Made by a program: the position numbers and the translations under genes
Shown here: positions 1 to 8,909 of the stretch, one piece after another
Layout: the number at the start of each line of letters is the position of its first letter
How positions within the stretch are numbered: the stretch's first letter is position 1
Notes under the pieces: generated by a model
The model's input: the letters and a program-made list of their open reading frames with translations, nothing else
What the model was told of the DNA's origin: nothing
Database searches by the model: none
Assembly: GCA_026415135.1 (NCBI GenBank)
Contig: JAOAHS010000001.1
Location: forward strand, 39,039-103,038
Reading direction: 5' to 3'
Length of the DNA: 64,000 nucleotides
From: Calditerrivibrio sp.
GTDB taxonomy: Bacteria > Chrysiogenota > Deferribacteres > Deferribacterales > Calditerrivibrionaceae

Positions 1-1989
1 AAAACAGGGGATAAAAATAAATATATAAGTTTGGTTCTTGATACACTTCGTAGACTTGAGGAATATAAGTATTATGAAAGGGCAGCTGCTGTCTTACGTA
101 AGTCTATTAAGTACTATCCAGAGTATAGTGATTTTTATAAATACTTAGCCAGAGTCTTTGGGGCAAAGGGGTTGGTTGCTGATCAGATAGGTGCCCTTAA
201 GGAACTTGCAAATGTGTATGAAAAGTCTGGAGAAGTTGAAAAAGCAATAGATATTCTATTAGATATTTTTGAATTAGATAGAAATAATTTAGCATTTGTT
301 CGTTTATTAAGGGACAAGTTGAAATTATATAAGAGGGATAGGGAGATATGTAAGGTGTTATCCAATTGTCTTGAGATAGCAAAAAAGAACAACGATAGAG
401 AATTGGTTTTTGGTTTGGTGGAGGATGGGTTAAAAAATAACTGTATTTTTGGTAAAGCCATTAAATTCACATTTGAATATTTTGAAAAAAATAATGATAA
501 GAGAGAAATATTTATAAAAAATGCCACAAATGCTCTTCTACAAGATTTTGATGCGGAGCTTTTTAATCAGGTGACAAAATATCTTGATTACAAGAACGAT
601 AAAGATTTTTATATCGCTCTTTTTAATAAGTATACTGATCCTGTGCTCTTTGATTATCTTATACAGTTTTTTGTTGTGGAAGATATGGAAAAAGTGTTTA
701 TAATGCTGGAAAGGATAAAGGAATTACCCCCGAAAGATTTTGATAAGAGATATGCTGCTATTTTTGAAAGATATTTAGATGAGCTACCTTTGGGTGATAT
801 GTATGATAACTTGTTAGTTGTTGCAAAGATGGCTTCGAATGAAAGTCTTAAAATCAAAGTTTTGAACAAAGTGGATAAACAGGAGGAACCTAAGAGGTCT
901 CTTGTTTTAGATCTGGATCAATTAGATGAAGCACCAAAGGCTACAGAACAGAGCCTTTTTGATATGATAGAAAGAACGGAACTCACTGCTGATCATGAAA
1001 AAACCAACTTTGATATAGATCTCGATCTGTCTGAGTTTCAAGATCAACGTGATGCTAAAACCGGTTTAGAAATTACCTCTACAGAAGTGGATGATAAAAA
1101 ACAGGATGTTGAACTGTTTGAGTTGGATCTATCCGAACATACCTTGGATAGTAATACATTGGAAAGTACTGCTGATAAGCAGGTAGATATAAACGAAAGT
1201 ACTTTGAATGATATATCTTTGGATTTTTTTGAAGATGTAAAGATAGAGGTAGCCAAAGATGAGATTATAAAAGTTGACTTTTCAAAGGAGATAGAGGAGA
1301 TAGAGGATCTTATATCAGCTGGTAAGATTGAATATGCAAAAGTAAAGTTAGAAGATCTGATGTTGTTAGATCCTGATAATGAGCAACTCAAAGATCTTGC
1401 TGTAAAATTGTACTCTTTTACTTCTGATTCTCAACTGGATACGAACTATCAAGGAGAAGACCAGATTGTTGATATGGATCCGGAAACAAAAAAGATTGTA
1501 AAAAATATAAAAGACAGCATAGCAAGGTTGATTAGTCATGACGATTATGAAATGCATTATGATCTTGCACAGGCTTATTTCGAAATGGAACTTTATGATG
1601 AAGCTATAGAAGAATTCAAAAAATCAGCCACTGGTAAGATGAGATGTCAAAGTTTTGTGATGATTGCAGAATCCCTAAAGAGGTTAAAAAGATACAACGA
1701 TGCAATAGATATCTTGAAACTGATTCTTTTAGATTATGGCAAGGATAATGAGATACTTAAAAACACTATATATGAGTTGGCTTCTGTATATGAACTTAAG
1801 GGGGATCTCTCTTCATCTTATGCAAATTTTCAAAAGATCTATAGCCTGGATGCTTCTTTTAGGGATGTTAAAGAAAGGCTTGATCGGATATCAGCAGCAT
1901 TATCAGCAAAAACGGATTTAGGAGAAACTACTTCACCTGAATCTCAGGATACAACTGAGAAGAAAAAGAAAAAAATATCTTTTGTTTAA
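1..1989 (+). CDS. TPR-repeat protein, 5' end outside the window
   Basis: This is a large soluble protein of tetratricopeptide type. Helical TPR-like pairs lie near the N-terminus (AAAVLRKSIKYYPEYSDFY, then GEVEKAIDILLDI) and near the C-terminus (YDLAQAYFEMELYDEAIEEFKKS and what follows). A long acidic, low-complexity linker separates them, and the protein ends in a lysine-rich tail. The frame is open from base 1. The first possible start is a TTG at 31 with no SD, so I think the true start lies upstream. The ExeA-type ATPase follows after 9 bp, so the two are probably co-transcribed. TPR proteins usually scaffold complexes; next to an ExeA-like ATPase this could be an envelope or pilus assembly factor, which is inference. 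No enzymatic motif is visible. Confidence 0.7.
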   Translation, partial: KTGDKNKYISLVLDTLRRLEEYKYYERAAAVLRKSIKYYPEYSDFYKYLARVFGAKGLVADQIGALKELANVYEKSGEVEKAIDILLDIFELDRNNLAFVRLLRDKLKLYKRDREICKVLSNCLEIAKKNNDRELVFGLVEDGLKNNCIFGKAIKFTFEYFEKNNDKREIFIKNATNALLQDFDAELFNQVTKYLDYKNDKDFYIALFNKYTDPVLFDYLIQFFVVEDMEKVFIMLERIKELPPKDFDKRYAAIFERYLDELPLGDMYDNLLVVAKMASNESLKIKVLNKVDKQEEPKRSLVLDLDQLDEAPKATEQSLFDMIERTELTADHEKTNFDIDLDLSEFQDQRDAKTGLEITSTEVDDKKQDVELFELDLSEHTLDSNTLESTADKQVDINESTLNDISLDFFEDVKIEVAKDEIIKVDFSKEIEEIEDLISAGKIEYAKVKLEDLMLLDPDNEQLKDLAVKLYSFTSDSQLDTNYQGEDQIVDMDPETKKIVKNIKDSIARLISHDDYEMHYDLAQAYFEMELYDEAIEEFKKSATGKMRCQSFVMIAESLKRLKRYNDAIDILKLILLDYGKDNEILKNTIYELASVYELKGDLSSSYANFQKIYSLDASFRDVKERLDRISAALSAKTDLGETTSPESQDTTEKKKKKISFV

Positions 1990-1998
1990 GGTGGTCAA

Positions 1999-2814
1999 AT
2001 GCAGAATATAAAAGAGTTTTTTGAGTTGGAGCATATGCCTTTTACTAACACCCCGGATTCGAAATTCTTTTTTAGGTCCCCCCAGCATGAGGAAGCTCTA
2101 TTGAGGCTAAATTATGCTGTTCATGGGAAGAAAGGTCTTGCTGTAATAAAGGGAAATATTGGCATGGGTAAGACACTCTTATCCAGACTTTTTTTAGCAT
2201 CTCTTGATGAGAACGAGTATGAAGCTGCTTTGATTGTTATTGTCCATTCTGAGATAAATTCTGAATGGTTTCTTAAAAGATTAAGTCAACAGTTGGGAAT
2301 TGACAATTTGTCAAATGTTAAGACAGAAATGGTTGCTGCTATATATAAAAGGCTTTCATATTTAAACGATCAGGGTAAAAAGGTTGTGATTATCATAGAT
2401 GAAGCCCAAATGATAAAAGATAAGCAGGTGATGGAGGAGATTAGGGGGGTTCTTAATTTTGAAGATGAACATGGCAAGATGATAACCTTTGTTCTTTTTG
2501 GATTGCCTACGATTGATGAGGTTTTATCTGTAGATGAATCACTTAAACAGAGGATAGCTGTAAAATTTTCTTTGACACCTTTTGATTTCGATACCATGAA
2601 GAGATATATCATTCATAGGTTAAAAGTAGCTGGGTCAAAATATAATTATTTTATAGATGATGCGATGAGCATGATTTTTGACTTTTCAAAGGGGATCCCA
2701 AGATTGATAAACACTATTTGCGATAATGCTATGTTTGAAGCCTATCTTTTGAAGAAAAAACAGATCGATAAGGTGATAATAGCACAGGTGATAGAAAATC
2801 TCGGGTTGAAATGA
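1999..2814 (+). CDS. ExeA/GspA-type AAA ATPase
   Basis: This is a 271-residue P-loop ATPase. Walker A is GNIGMGKT (residues 52-59) and Walker B is VVIIIDEAQ (about 129-137), followed by an AAA lid typical of the ExeA/TniB/MshM group. The N-terminal FFELEHMPFTNTPD resembles the start of ExeA proteins ('yfgl.e.PF..tPdp'). Family members energise secretin or pilus assembly at the cell wall; a C-terminal peptidoglycan-binding domain, found in some, is missing here. An SD (aggtgg) lies 6 bp before the ATG. The next gene starts inside the stop codon (ATGA), so the TPR gene, this gene and the histidine kinase probably form one operon. The exact target is unknown. Confidence 0.8.
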   Translation: MQNIKEFFELEHMPFTNTPDSKFFFRSPQHEEALLRLNYAVHGKKGLAVIKGNIGMGKTLLSRLFLASLDENEYEAALIVIVHSEINSEWFLKRLSQQLGIDNLSNVKTEMVAAIYKRLSYLNDQGKKVVIIIDEAQMIKDKQVMEEIRGVLNFEDEHGKMITFVLFGLPTIDEVLSVDESLKQRIAVKFSLTPFDFDTMKRYIIHRLKVAGSKYNYFIDDAMSMIFDFSKGIPRLINTICDNAMFEAYLLKKKQIDKVIIAQVIENLGLK

Positions 2815-4964
2815 TCGATTTTTTTAAAAAAAGTAGAAAACTTTTTATATATATTTTTCTCTTTTTATTACTGTTGGTCTCAAATATATCGGTAAGCAAT
2901 CATATCGTAAGTAGTAATTTCCCATGGTACTCTAATATAGCAATATTTTTAATAATAAATGTGAATCTGGTTTTATTGCTGATACTTGCGGTGGTTATCT
3001 TCAGAAATATTGGTAAACTGTTTCTTGAAAGAAAGAGTAGCATTTATGGTGCAAAACTCAAAACAAAGCTTGTTGTTTTTTCTGCTCTATTAACGATTTT
3101 ACCTGTTGTAGTTGTATTTTTGTTGTCTAATAGCATAATAAATAAAAGTATCGATAAATGGTTTGATGCACAGATAGAGCTATCGCTTAAAAGCTCTGTA
3201 GAGCTTTATCAAGAGTACCAGGAACAGATAAAATCTGAGGTTATTCAACAGGCAAAGGTTTTATCTCAGCTTATTGCTTCAAAGGGATTTATCTATAATG
3301 AAAACTTTCCTCTGTTAAAGGATTTTGCAAAGGAGCTCATAAATAGTAAAAGAGCAGATGGTTTGATAATATATAAGGCGTTAAGAATAGTTATAATAAA
3401 TGAAGATGTTAGTGATTTCTTATACAAACATATCGGTGAACAAGAACTATCTCGAGTTTTAGATGGTGAAGATGTTAATAAGATGATCGTATCAGAATCG
3501 GAACAGGTGTATATATCAGGGTCTCCTCTGATGGTGAATAATAATGTGGTGGGGGCTTTGTTTATCTATAAAAGGATCCCTAATAATCAGTTGGCTAAAG
3601 CTTCGAGGATACTTACATCTTATGAAAATTACAAACAACTAAAAGTCTTTTCCCAGCCTATTAAACACTCTTATAAAATTCTTCTCTTTTTGATGACTCT
3701 ATTGGTATCTTTTGCTGGTATTTGGGGTAGTATTGTATATGCTAAAAATATTACTACCCCCCTTGAGAAGCTTTTAAAGGCCTACAATGAGGTGGAAAAA
3801 GGTAATCTAAACATATATCTTGAGAAAAGTGGGGATGATGAGGTATCGATGCTTATTGAATCGTTCAATCACATGGTTCTAAAGCTAAAGGAACACACTG
3901 AAGAGCTCAATGCTAAAAATAAGGCTCTTTCGGAGATGTTTGTGCAGATTTCAAAGGATAACCAATATATAGATACAATTTTTAAAAATGTAGGTGCAGC
4001 AATTTTCCTTTTTGACAATAGATTAAAAGCTTTAAAAATAAACCATGCTGCAAAAGTGTTTATAGATGATAAGCTTAAACTGAATGAAAAGATTGCTACA
4101 CATATTAGAGATTTTGTAAAATCTAATGTAAATGAAAAAACTATACAGGTGGAGATTAATATCAGGAATGATATAAGAACATATAGTTTAGGTATGACAA
4201 AATTATATACCGAAGATGGTAGACTTGATAATATCATTGTTGTCATTGATGATATTACTGATGTGGTGTATGTGCAGAGGGTAAATATTTGGAGAGATAT
4301 TGCAACAAGGATGGCTCATGAAATAAAAAATCCACTTACTCCAATAAAGCTCAACGCAGAAAGGATCTATCATAAAGTCAAAGATTTAAGTGATGAAAAG
4401 TTAAAAGGTATCATATCGGAAGGGATGCAAACTATAATCAACGAAGTGAGTGAATTGCAAAAACTTGTGGCAGAGTTTAACGATTTTGCGAGGTTGCCTG
4501 CGTTAAAAAAAGAGAGGTTCCAATTTATTGAACTTATTAATTCTGTTTTAAGTATGTACAAAGAAGGGTTTCCTGATGTAGTATTTTCGGTAATGTGTGA
4601 TGAACATTATTTTATTTATGCAGATAGAATGCAAATAAAAAGGGTTTTGGTAAACTTGATTTCAAATGCTTTACATGCTATTAAGAATAAGGGGCTTATC
4701 AGTATCTCAGTGATTGAGTTCGAAAACTATTACGAAATAGTTGTGGCGGATAATGGCCACGGTATTCCAGAGGATGAACTGGGTAGAATATTTTTGCCAT
4801 ATTTTAGTAAAAGACCAGATGGAACTGGGCTTGGTCTTGCAATTGTAAAAAAGATTGTTGATGAACATGGTGGTAAGATATATGCTAAAAGTGAAGTGGG
4901 GGAGTGGACCAAGATAATAATTGAGTTACCTAAAGGTGAGATGTATGAGGATCTTAATAATTGA
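2811..4964 (+). CDS. ntrY: NtrY-like membrane sensor histidine kinase
   Basis: This is a 717-residue sensor. The N-terminus has three hydrophobic segments (about 12-30, 43-65 and 87-110), then a periplasmic region, another TM segment (about 288-310), HAMP, a PAS-like region (about 390-480), the dimerisation domain with H503 in the box HEIKNPLTPI, and a HATPase domain with N-box (NLISNALHAI), G1 (DNGHGIP) and G2 (GTGLGLAI). This layout and the HEIKNPLTPIKL box are typical of NtrY, which pairs with NtrX. The stop overlaps the next gene, an NtrX-type regulator. The NtrY/NtrX family is tied to nitrogen or envelope/redox signals in other bacteria; the signal here cannot be read from the sequence. 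Confidence 0.85.
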   Translation: MIDFFKKSRKLFIYIFLFLLLLVSNISVSNHIVSSNFPWYSNIAIFLIINVNLVLLLILAVVIFRNIGKLFLERKSSIYGAKLKTKLVVFSALLTILPVVVVFLLSNSIINKSIDKWFDAQIELSLKSSVELYQEYQEQIKSEVIQQAKVLSQLIASKGFIYNENFPLLKDFAKELINSKRADGLIIYKALRIVIINEDVSDFLYKHIGEQELSRVLDGEDVNKMIVSESEQVYISGSPLMVNNNVVGALFIYKRIPNNQLAKASRILTSYENYKQLKVFSQPIKHSYKILLFLMTLLVSFAGIWGSIVYAKNITTPLEKLLKAYNEVEKGNLNIYLEKSGDDEVSMLIESFNHMVLKLKEHTEELNAKNKALSEMFVQISKDNQYIDTIFKNVGAAIFLFDNRLKALKINHAAKVFIDDKLKLNEKIATHIRDFVKSNVNEKTIQVEINIRNDIRTYSLGMTKLYTEDGRLDNIIVVIDDITDVVYVQRVNIWRDIATRMAHEIKNPLTPIKLNAERIYHKVKDLSDEKLKGIISEGMQTIINEVSELQKLVAEFNDFARLPALKKERFQFIELINSVLSMYKEGFPDVVFSVMCDEHYFIYADRMQIKRVLVNLISNALHAIKNKGLISISVIEFENYYEIVVADNGHGIPEDELGRIFLPYFSKRPDGTGLGLAIVKKIVDEHGGKIYAKSEVGEWTKIIIELPKGEMYEDLNN

Positions 4965-6321
4965 TGATGAAAAGAATATATGTACTTCTATTAAGAATAT
5001 TGTAGAAGATGAAGGGTATGAGGCAACATTTGCTTTGACTTATAGTGATGGTATGGAGAAATTAAAGTTGTATGATTTTGATGTGCTGTTTTTAGATATT
5101 TGGCTACCTGATAAAGATGGAATGGAAGGGTTAAAGGAGATCAAAAAGGCTTATCCCGATCTTGAAGTGGTAATGATAAGTGGTCATGGGAATATAGAAA
5201 GTGCAGTGGATTCTGTGAAGTTGGGAGCATACGATTTTCTTGAGAAACCACTCTCCTTTGAACGTATCATTTTAATTTTAAAGCATCTCAATGAAAAGAT
5301 GTCTCTTAAAAATGATATCAAAGAGTTAAAGAGCAATGAAATTGCTAAGTATCAGCTTATTGGTGAGAGCAAATACATAAAAGAGCTCCAGAATACCATC
5401 GAAAAAGTAGCTTCCACTAATGCTTGGGTGCTCATAACAGGAGAGAATGGAACAGGTAAAGAGCATGTTGCACGACTTATACATCTTATGAGTAAAAGAT
5501 CTCAGCATAAATTTGTGCCGGTAAACTGTGCCGCTATACCCTCAGAACTTATAGAAAGTGAGCTTTTTGGCTATGAAAAAGGGGCATTTACAGGTGCCGT
5601 AAGTCAAAAAATAGGGAAGTTTGAGCTTGCGGATAAAGGTACTATATTTTTAGATGAAATTGGGGATATGGACCTGACTGTTCAGGCCAAACTCTTAAGG
5701 GTGTTGGAAAGTGGGGAGTTTTCGAGGGTTGGGGGTAATGAGATTATAAAATCCGATTTCAGGCTGATTTCTGCTACAAATAGGGATCTGCAGACGGAAA
5801 TAGAAAACAACAATTTCAGAGAGGACCTTTACTATAGAATAGGCGTTGTTCCCATTTATGTCGAACCATTGAGAAAGAGGAGGGAAGATATCCCTATACT
5901 TGTGAAACATTTTGTTAGGAATGCCTGTTCCACCAATGGTATACCACTTAAATCTGTTTCTGATTCTTTAATGGAGATATTTATAAACTATGATTGGCCG
6001 GGTAATGTAAGGCAGTTAAAAAACATAATAGAGCGTATAGTGGTGTTATCTGATTCTGATTTGTTGGATTCTTCGGATGCTCCAGAAATCCTACTGAAAA
6101 AGGGAACTGCTTATGATAATTTTATCTCGGATACAGAAGGTTCGTTGAAGTCAGCTAAAGAGAATTTTGAAAAATATTATATCCTCAATATCCTAAAAAA
6201 ATGTGAATGGAATATATCTAAAGCTGCAAGAGTGCTTGAGATCGAAAGAACTTACCTACATAAAAAGATTAAGTTTTATAACCTTGAGTCGCTAAGGGGG
6301 TATGATGAAAATGGGAAATGA
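4945..6321 (+). CDS. ntrX: NtrX-like sigma-54-dependent response regulator
   Basis: This is a 458-residue regulator with a REC domain (D51 is the phosphoacceptor in VLFLDIWLPD), an AAA+ domain with Walker A GENGTGKE, the sigma-54 contact loop GAFTGA and Walker B GTIFLDEIGDM, and a C-terminal Fis-type helix-turn-helix (NISKAARVLEIERTYLHKK). The start is ATG 4945, which sits 4 bp behind AAAGGTGAG; a TTG 24 bp upstream has no such support. It overlaps the end of ntrY by 20 bp, so the pair is translationally coupled. The intact GAFTGA loop means it should activate sigma-54 promoters. Some NtrX proteins lose this loop, so its presence is informative. Confidence 0.88.
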   Translation: MRILIIDDEKNICTSIKNIVEDEGYEATFALTYSDGMEKLKLYDFDVLFLDIWLPDKDGMEGLKEIKKAYPDLEVVMISGHGNIESAVDSVKLGAYDFLEKPLSFERIILILKHLNEKMSLKNDIKELKSNEIAKYQLIGESKYIKELQNTIEKVASTNAWVLITGENGTGKEHVARLIHLMSKRSQHKFVPVNCAAIPSELIESELFGYEKGAFTGAVSQKIGKFELADKGTIFLDEIGDMDLTVQAKLLRVLESGEFSRVGGNEIIKSDFRLISATNRDLQTEIENNNFREDLYYRIGVVPIYVEPLRKRREDIPILVKHFVRNACSTNGIPLKSVSDSLMEIFINYDWPGNVRQLKNIIERIVVLSDSDLLDSSDAPEILLKKGTAYDNFISDTEGSLKSAKENFEKYYILNILKKCEWNISKAARVLEIERTYLHKKIKFYNLESLRGYDENGK

Positions 6322-6787
6322 ATCAATAATGATGGATGAGTTTAAAAATAGAGTAGAGAATTTGAAAGTTAATTATAGGGGTAGTAGTTTTAACCCTTTT
6401 AAATTTCATAGAAATGTGAATGGAAAACAGATCCCCGTTTATTTCATAGGAGCCCCAGGTTTGTATGTGGCGATTGTAGCTACTATTGTTTCCATTGTTA
6501 TGATGATCATGTTTAGGTTTAATGCTGGTTTGGGGTATTGGGCTTTTATGCTGATTTTTTCTGCATTTCTCCTAAGGATTTCTTTAAAAATAGATAAAGC
6601 TAGACAGATCAGGTTTTTTTGTAATGATATTTTGTTGAAAAGCTATAGTTTGATAAAAAAGTATGAAGAGACGTTGGATCTGAATTGTTTAAGGGAAGCT
6701 AACAAGTTACTGGATGAATTCTCAAAATATATATATGATGATGTTGTTGAAAATCAAAAATTAGTTTTGCTAAAAATACTTAATTAA
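6305..6787 (+). CDS. Small two-TM membrane protein of unknown function
   Basis: This is about 160 residues with two adjacent hydrophobic segments (near residues 48-66 and 75-92 of the reading frame), a basic N-terminal cytoplasmic stretch and a helical C-terminal part rich in Leu/Glu/Asn. I do not recognise the family. It overlaps the end of ntrX. AAGGGGG at 6294-6300 can serve ATG 6305, and ATGs at 6302 and 6311 are also possible. It is the last gene before a hairpin terminator, so it ends the TPR-exeA-ntrYX transcript. A role alongside NtrYX is suggested only by position. Confidence 0.6.
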   Translation: MKMGNESIMMDEFKNRVENLKVNYRGSSFNPFKFHRNVNGKQIPVYFIGAPGLYVAIVATIVSIVMMIMFRFNAGLGYWAFMLIFSAFLLRISLKIDKARQIRFFCNDILLKSYSLIKKYEETLDLNCLREANKLLDEFSKYIYDDVVENQKLVLLKILN

Positions 6788-6804
6788 TAATAATGACTTA
6801 AAAG

Positions 6805-6821
6805 TAGGGGGGATCCCCCTA
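6805..6821. terminator. Bidirectional terminator-like hairpin
   Basis: Inverted repeat TAGGGG / CCCCTA with the 5-base loop GGATC, between two convergent genes. Short T-rich stretches follow on both strands (ACTTTATTT on plus, CTTTTAAG on minus), so it could end both transcripts. The U-tracts are imperfect. Confidence 0.6.
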
Positions 6822-6824
6822 ACT

Positions 6825-7160
6825 TTATTTGTGACATGTTGTACAAGACTTACCGTTTTTAACTTGTTTCTTTTCATGACATGGGAAGCAAAAGTTTTCA
6901 TGAATAGCATTTTTGACACCTTTTACTTCACCTGGAACTAACTTTTGACCATTGGCAGCTTTTAAGTCTTTACCGCCTTTGGCATCCATGTGGCAGTCGG
7001 TGCACTGGTTCTTTGCCTGATGAGCTTTGTGGGGGAATACTACTGCCTTTTTGGTTGGCTTGTCCACTTTGAAAGATTTGCTCAAGTCGATTGTTTCAGG
7101 GTTTGCAAAGGCAACTACTGATATTGCCATAATAGAAAATAGAATAGCTAATTTTTTCAT
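6825..7160 (-). CDS. Periplasmic triheme cytochrome c7 (class III)
   Basis: This is a 111-residue preprotein with a signal peptide (MKKLAILF to about VVAFA-N) and three CxxCH haem sites: CTDCH (C53-H57), CFPCH (C91-H95) and CTTCH (C106-H110). Three further histidines (H44, H47, H87) supply a second axial ligand for each haem, the bis-His pattern of cytochrome c7/c3. Such proteins carry electrons in the periplasm of metal-, sulfur- or nitrate-reducing anaerobes. ATG 7160 is chosen because GGAGG lies 6 bp upstream and the signal peptide starts there; an in-frame upstream codon would put extra charged residues before it. It has its own promoter and is monocistronic. Its redox partner is unknown. 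Confidence 0.88.
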   Translation of the reverse strand: MKKLAILFSIMAISVVAFANPETIDLSKSFKVDKPTKKAVVFPHKAHQAKNQCTDCHMDAKGGKDLKAANGQKLVPGEVKGVKNAIHENFCFPCHEKKQVKNGKSCTTCHK

Positions 7161-7189
7161 TATAAACCTCCTATGTTTATTAGTAGTTT

Positions 7190-7259
7190 TGTATAACAAT
7201 GTAATATATTTGTCAATAGATAGTTAATAATTGACAAAGAAAAATCTGTGTAATATAAA
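7190..7259. promoter_or_regulatory. Divergent sigma-70-type promoters for cytochrome c7 and corA
   Basis: Plus strand: TTGACA (7231-7236), 17 bp, TATAAA (7254-7259) for corA. Minus strand: TTGACA (complement of 7211-7216), 15 bp, TATACA (complement of 7190-7195) for the cytochrome. The two -35 boxes face away from each other and form a perfect 9-bp inverted repeat (TTTGTCAAT 7209-7217, ATTGACAAA 7230-7238) with a 12-bp spacer. Confidence 0.65.
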
Positions 7260-7276
7260 TGTCGAAGGAGTTTAAT

Positions 7277-8233
7277 ATGGTTAAAATCTACGCATTTGTT
7301 AATTCCAATTTCAAGGTGTTCAACCTTAGTGAAGATAATTTAGATGATATTCCTTCCAAAGAAGAGCTCATCTGGGTAGATATGTTTTCACCTTCAACGG
7401 AAGAGTTTAAATTTTTAGAGAAGTTTTATGAGATAGAATTCCCGACTAAGCAGGAGACCGAGGAGATTGAGATTAGTTCTCGATATTGGGAATCCGAAAA
7501 GGATATAACAATAAACAGTTATTTTCTTGTAGTAGACGGGGATGCTGGTCATAATGAAACGGTGACATTTATTTTACAGGATAATTTCTTGGTTACGATA
7601 AGATATCGAGAGCTAAGAACTTTTGGTGAGTGTCTTAAAAAGATGATTGCAAACCCTTCTACATTTAAAGATGGTTCTTATATCTTGTCTGCTATTTTTG
7701 AGGCTAGAATAGATTTAGATGCTGATATTCTTGAAAATCTATCTAAAAATGTTTCCAACCTGAGGAAAAAGCTTTTCGCCAATGATATCTCTGATGAGGA
7801 TATCTTGGAATCTATTTACCATTATGAGAACTTAAACACCAATATTAGGGATAGTCTAATCGATAAACAAAGGATTATATCATCACTTTTAAAATCCCAT
7901 AAATTAACGGATCTTATTAAAAATAACTTCAGAATCATGATTAAAGATGTGAACTCTCTTATAGACTATACAAGATATAACTTTGACAGATTGGACTATA
8001 TCCAAAATATCTTTCTGGGCTTGCTGAATATTGAACAAAACAAGGTCATAAAGATATTTACTGTGGTAAACGTAATATTTTTACCACCAACATTGGTGGC
8101 AAGTATCTATGGTATGAATTTCGAGTTTTTCCCTGAGATTCATTGGAGGTATGGCTATCTATTTGCATGGGTGGTCATGATAGCCTCGGCAGTTTTGCCT
8201 GTCTATATTTTTAAGAAAAAGGGGTGGCTATAA
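7277..8233 (+). CDS. corA: CorA-family magnesium/divalent cation transporter
   Basis: This is a 318-residue protein with the CorA signature YGMNFE at the end of the first of two C-terminal TM helices (LPPTLVASIYGMNFE, then a second helix ending KKKGWL). The long N-terminal part is the alpha/beta cytoplasmic domain plus long stalk helix. CorA pentamers import Mg2+, and sometimes Co2+ or Ni2+, through the inner membrane. ATG 7277 follows GAAGGAG by 6 bp and fits better than the ATG at 7259, which would lie upstream of the predicted transcript start. recO follows after 9 bp. Confidence 0.88.
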   Translation: MVKIYAFVNSNFKVFNLSEDNLDDIPSKEELIWVDMFSPSTEEFKFLEKFYEIEFPTKQETEEIEISSRYWESEKDITINSYFLVVDGDAGHNETVTFILQDNFLVTIRYRELRTFGECLKKMIANPSTFKDGSYILSAIFEARIDLDADILENLSKNVSNLRKKLFANDISDEDILESIYHYENLNTNIRDSLIDKQRIISSLLKSHKLTDLIKNNFRIMIKDVNSLIDYTRYNFDRLDYIQNIFLGLLNIEQNKVIKIFTVVNVIFLPPTLVASIYGMNFEFFPEIHWRYGYLFAWVVMIASAVLPVYIFKKKGWL

Positions 8234-8242
8234 TTTGATTAA

Positions 8243-8905
8243 ATGGGTGTTGTTAAAACAAGGGGTATTATTTACAGAATAGTCAAGTACTCGGAAAAAT
8301 CTGCTATTTGTCATGTTTTTACCGAAGATAAAGGTAAGATCAAAATATTCATACCAAATGCCTATGGGAGACATAGAACATTACAAAAATTATATCCATC
8401 TGAAATCGGTTATGTTTACAAAGAGACCACAGATCTCCACAGATTTCTGGAGATAGAATATCTTCATAAGTATAGTTTTTTCCATGAATGTGTTCCCCTC
8501 TACTTTCGATTAAACCTTTTTTTTGAAATCGTAGATCATCTTTTGCCTTATGATTATGTCTTGGAAGAGCTTTGGAGATACCTCATGGGTCTTAACACTA
8601 AAAATTACAAAAAAGGTATATTTTTTATGATAATGTTTATTATGGATAAGGCTGGTCTTATTAGGCATGGGGAATGTTGCCTCTGTGGGTTGAGTGTATA
8701 TGAAGGCTGTATTTGTAAAAAGTGTGTCGGCCCATCAGATCGTTCTTTAACTACTATTTTGTCACTATATTATAAAAAAGATCTTTTAAAACAAGCTGTA
8801 TTTGATGATATACTTTTCTTTAAGTTTTTAAAGGACTATCTTAAAAGGAATAACATTTTGTTAAGATCAGTGGATGCGATAACCGAACTAGATAGTTTTA
8901 TTTGA
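8243..8905 (+). CDS. recO: DNA repair protein RecO
   Basis: This 220-residue protein has the RecO N-terminal OB-fold pattern (TRGIIYRIVKYSEKSAICHVFTEDKGKIKIF read in pieces: 'trGiv', 'ysE', 'vfTe..Gk'). Its C-terminal helical part carries a four-cysteine zinc-finger-like cluster (CCLCG then CICKKC). RecO loads RecA onto SSB-coated DNA with RecR in gap repair. It is a little shorter than the usual 240-250 residues. It is probably co-transcribed with corA. There is no good SD just before the ATG; a G-rich stretch lies inside the end of corA. Confidence 0.78.
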   Translation: MGVVKTRGIIYRIVKYSEKSAICHVFTEDKGKIKIFIPNAYGRHRTLQKLYPSEIGYVYKETTDLHRFLEIEYLHKYSFFHECVPLYFRLNLFFEIVDHLLPYDYVLEELWRYLMGLNTKNYKKGIFFMIMFIMDKAGLIRHGECCLCGLSVYEGCICKKCVGPSDRSLTTILSLYYKKDLLKQAVFDDILFFKFLKDYLKRNNILLRSVDAITELDSFI

Positions 8906-8909
8906 TAAG

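Noticed and set aside
1..33. TTG at base 31 as the true start of the TPR gene
   Set aside because: The frame is open to base 1 and no SD precedes the TTG, so the gene most likely begins outside the window.
4921..4945. TTG 4921 as the ntrX start
   Set aside because: The ATG at 4945 has a correctly spaced SD and gives the usual REC N-terminus.
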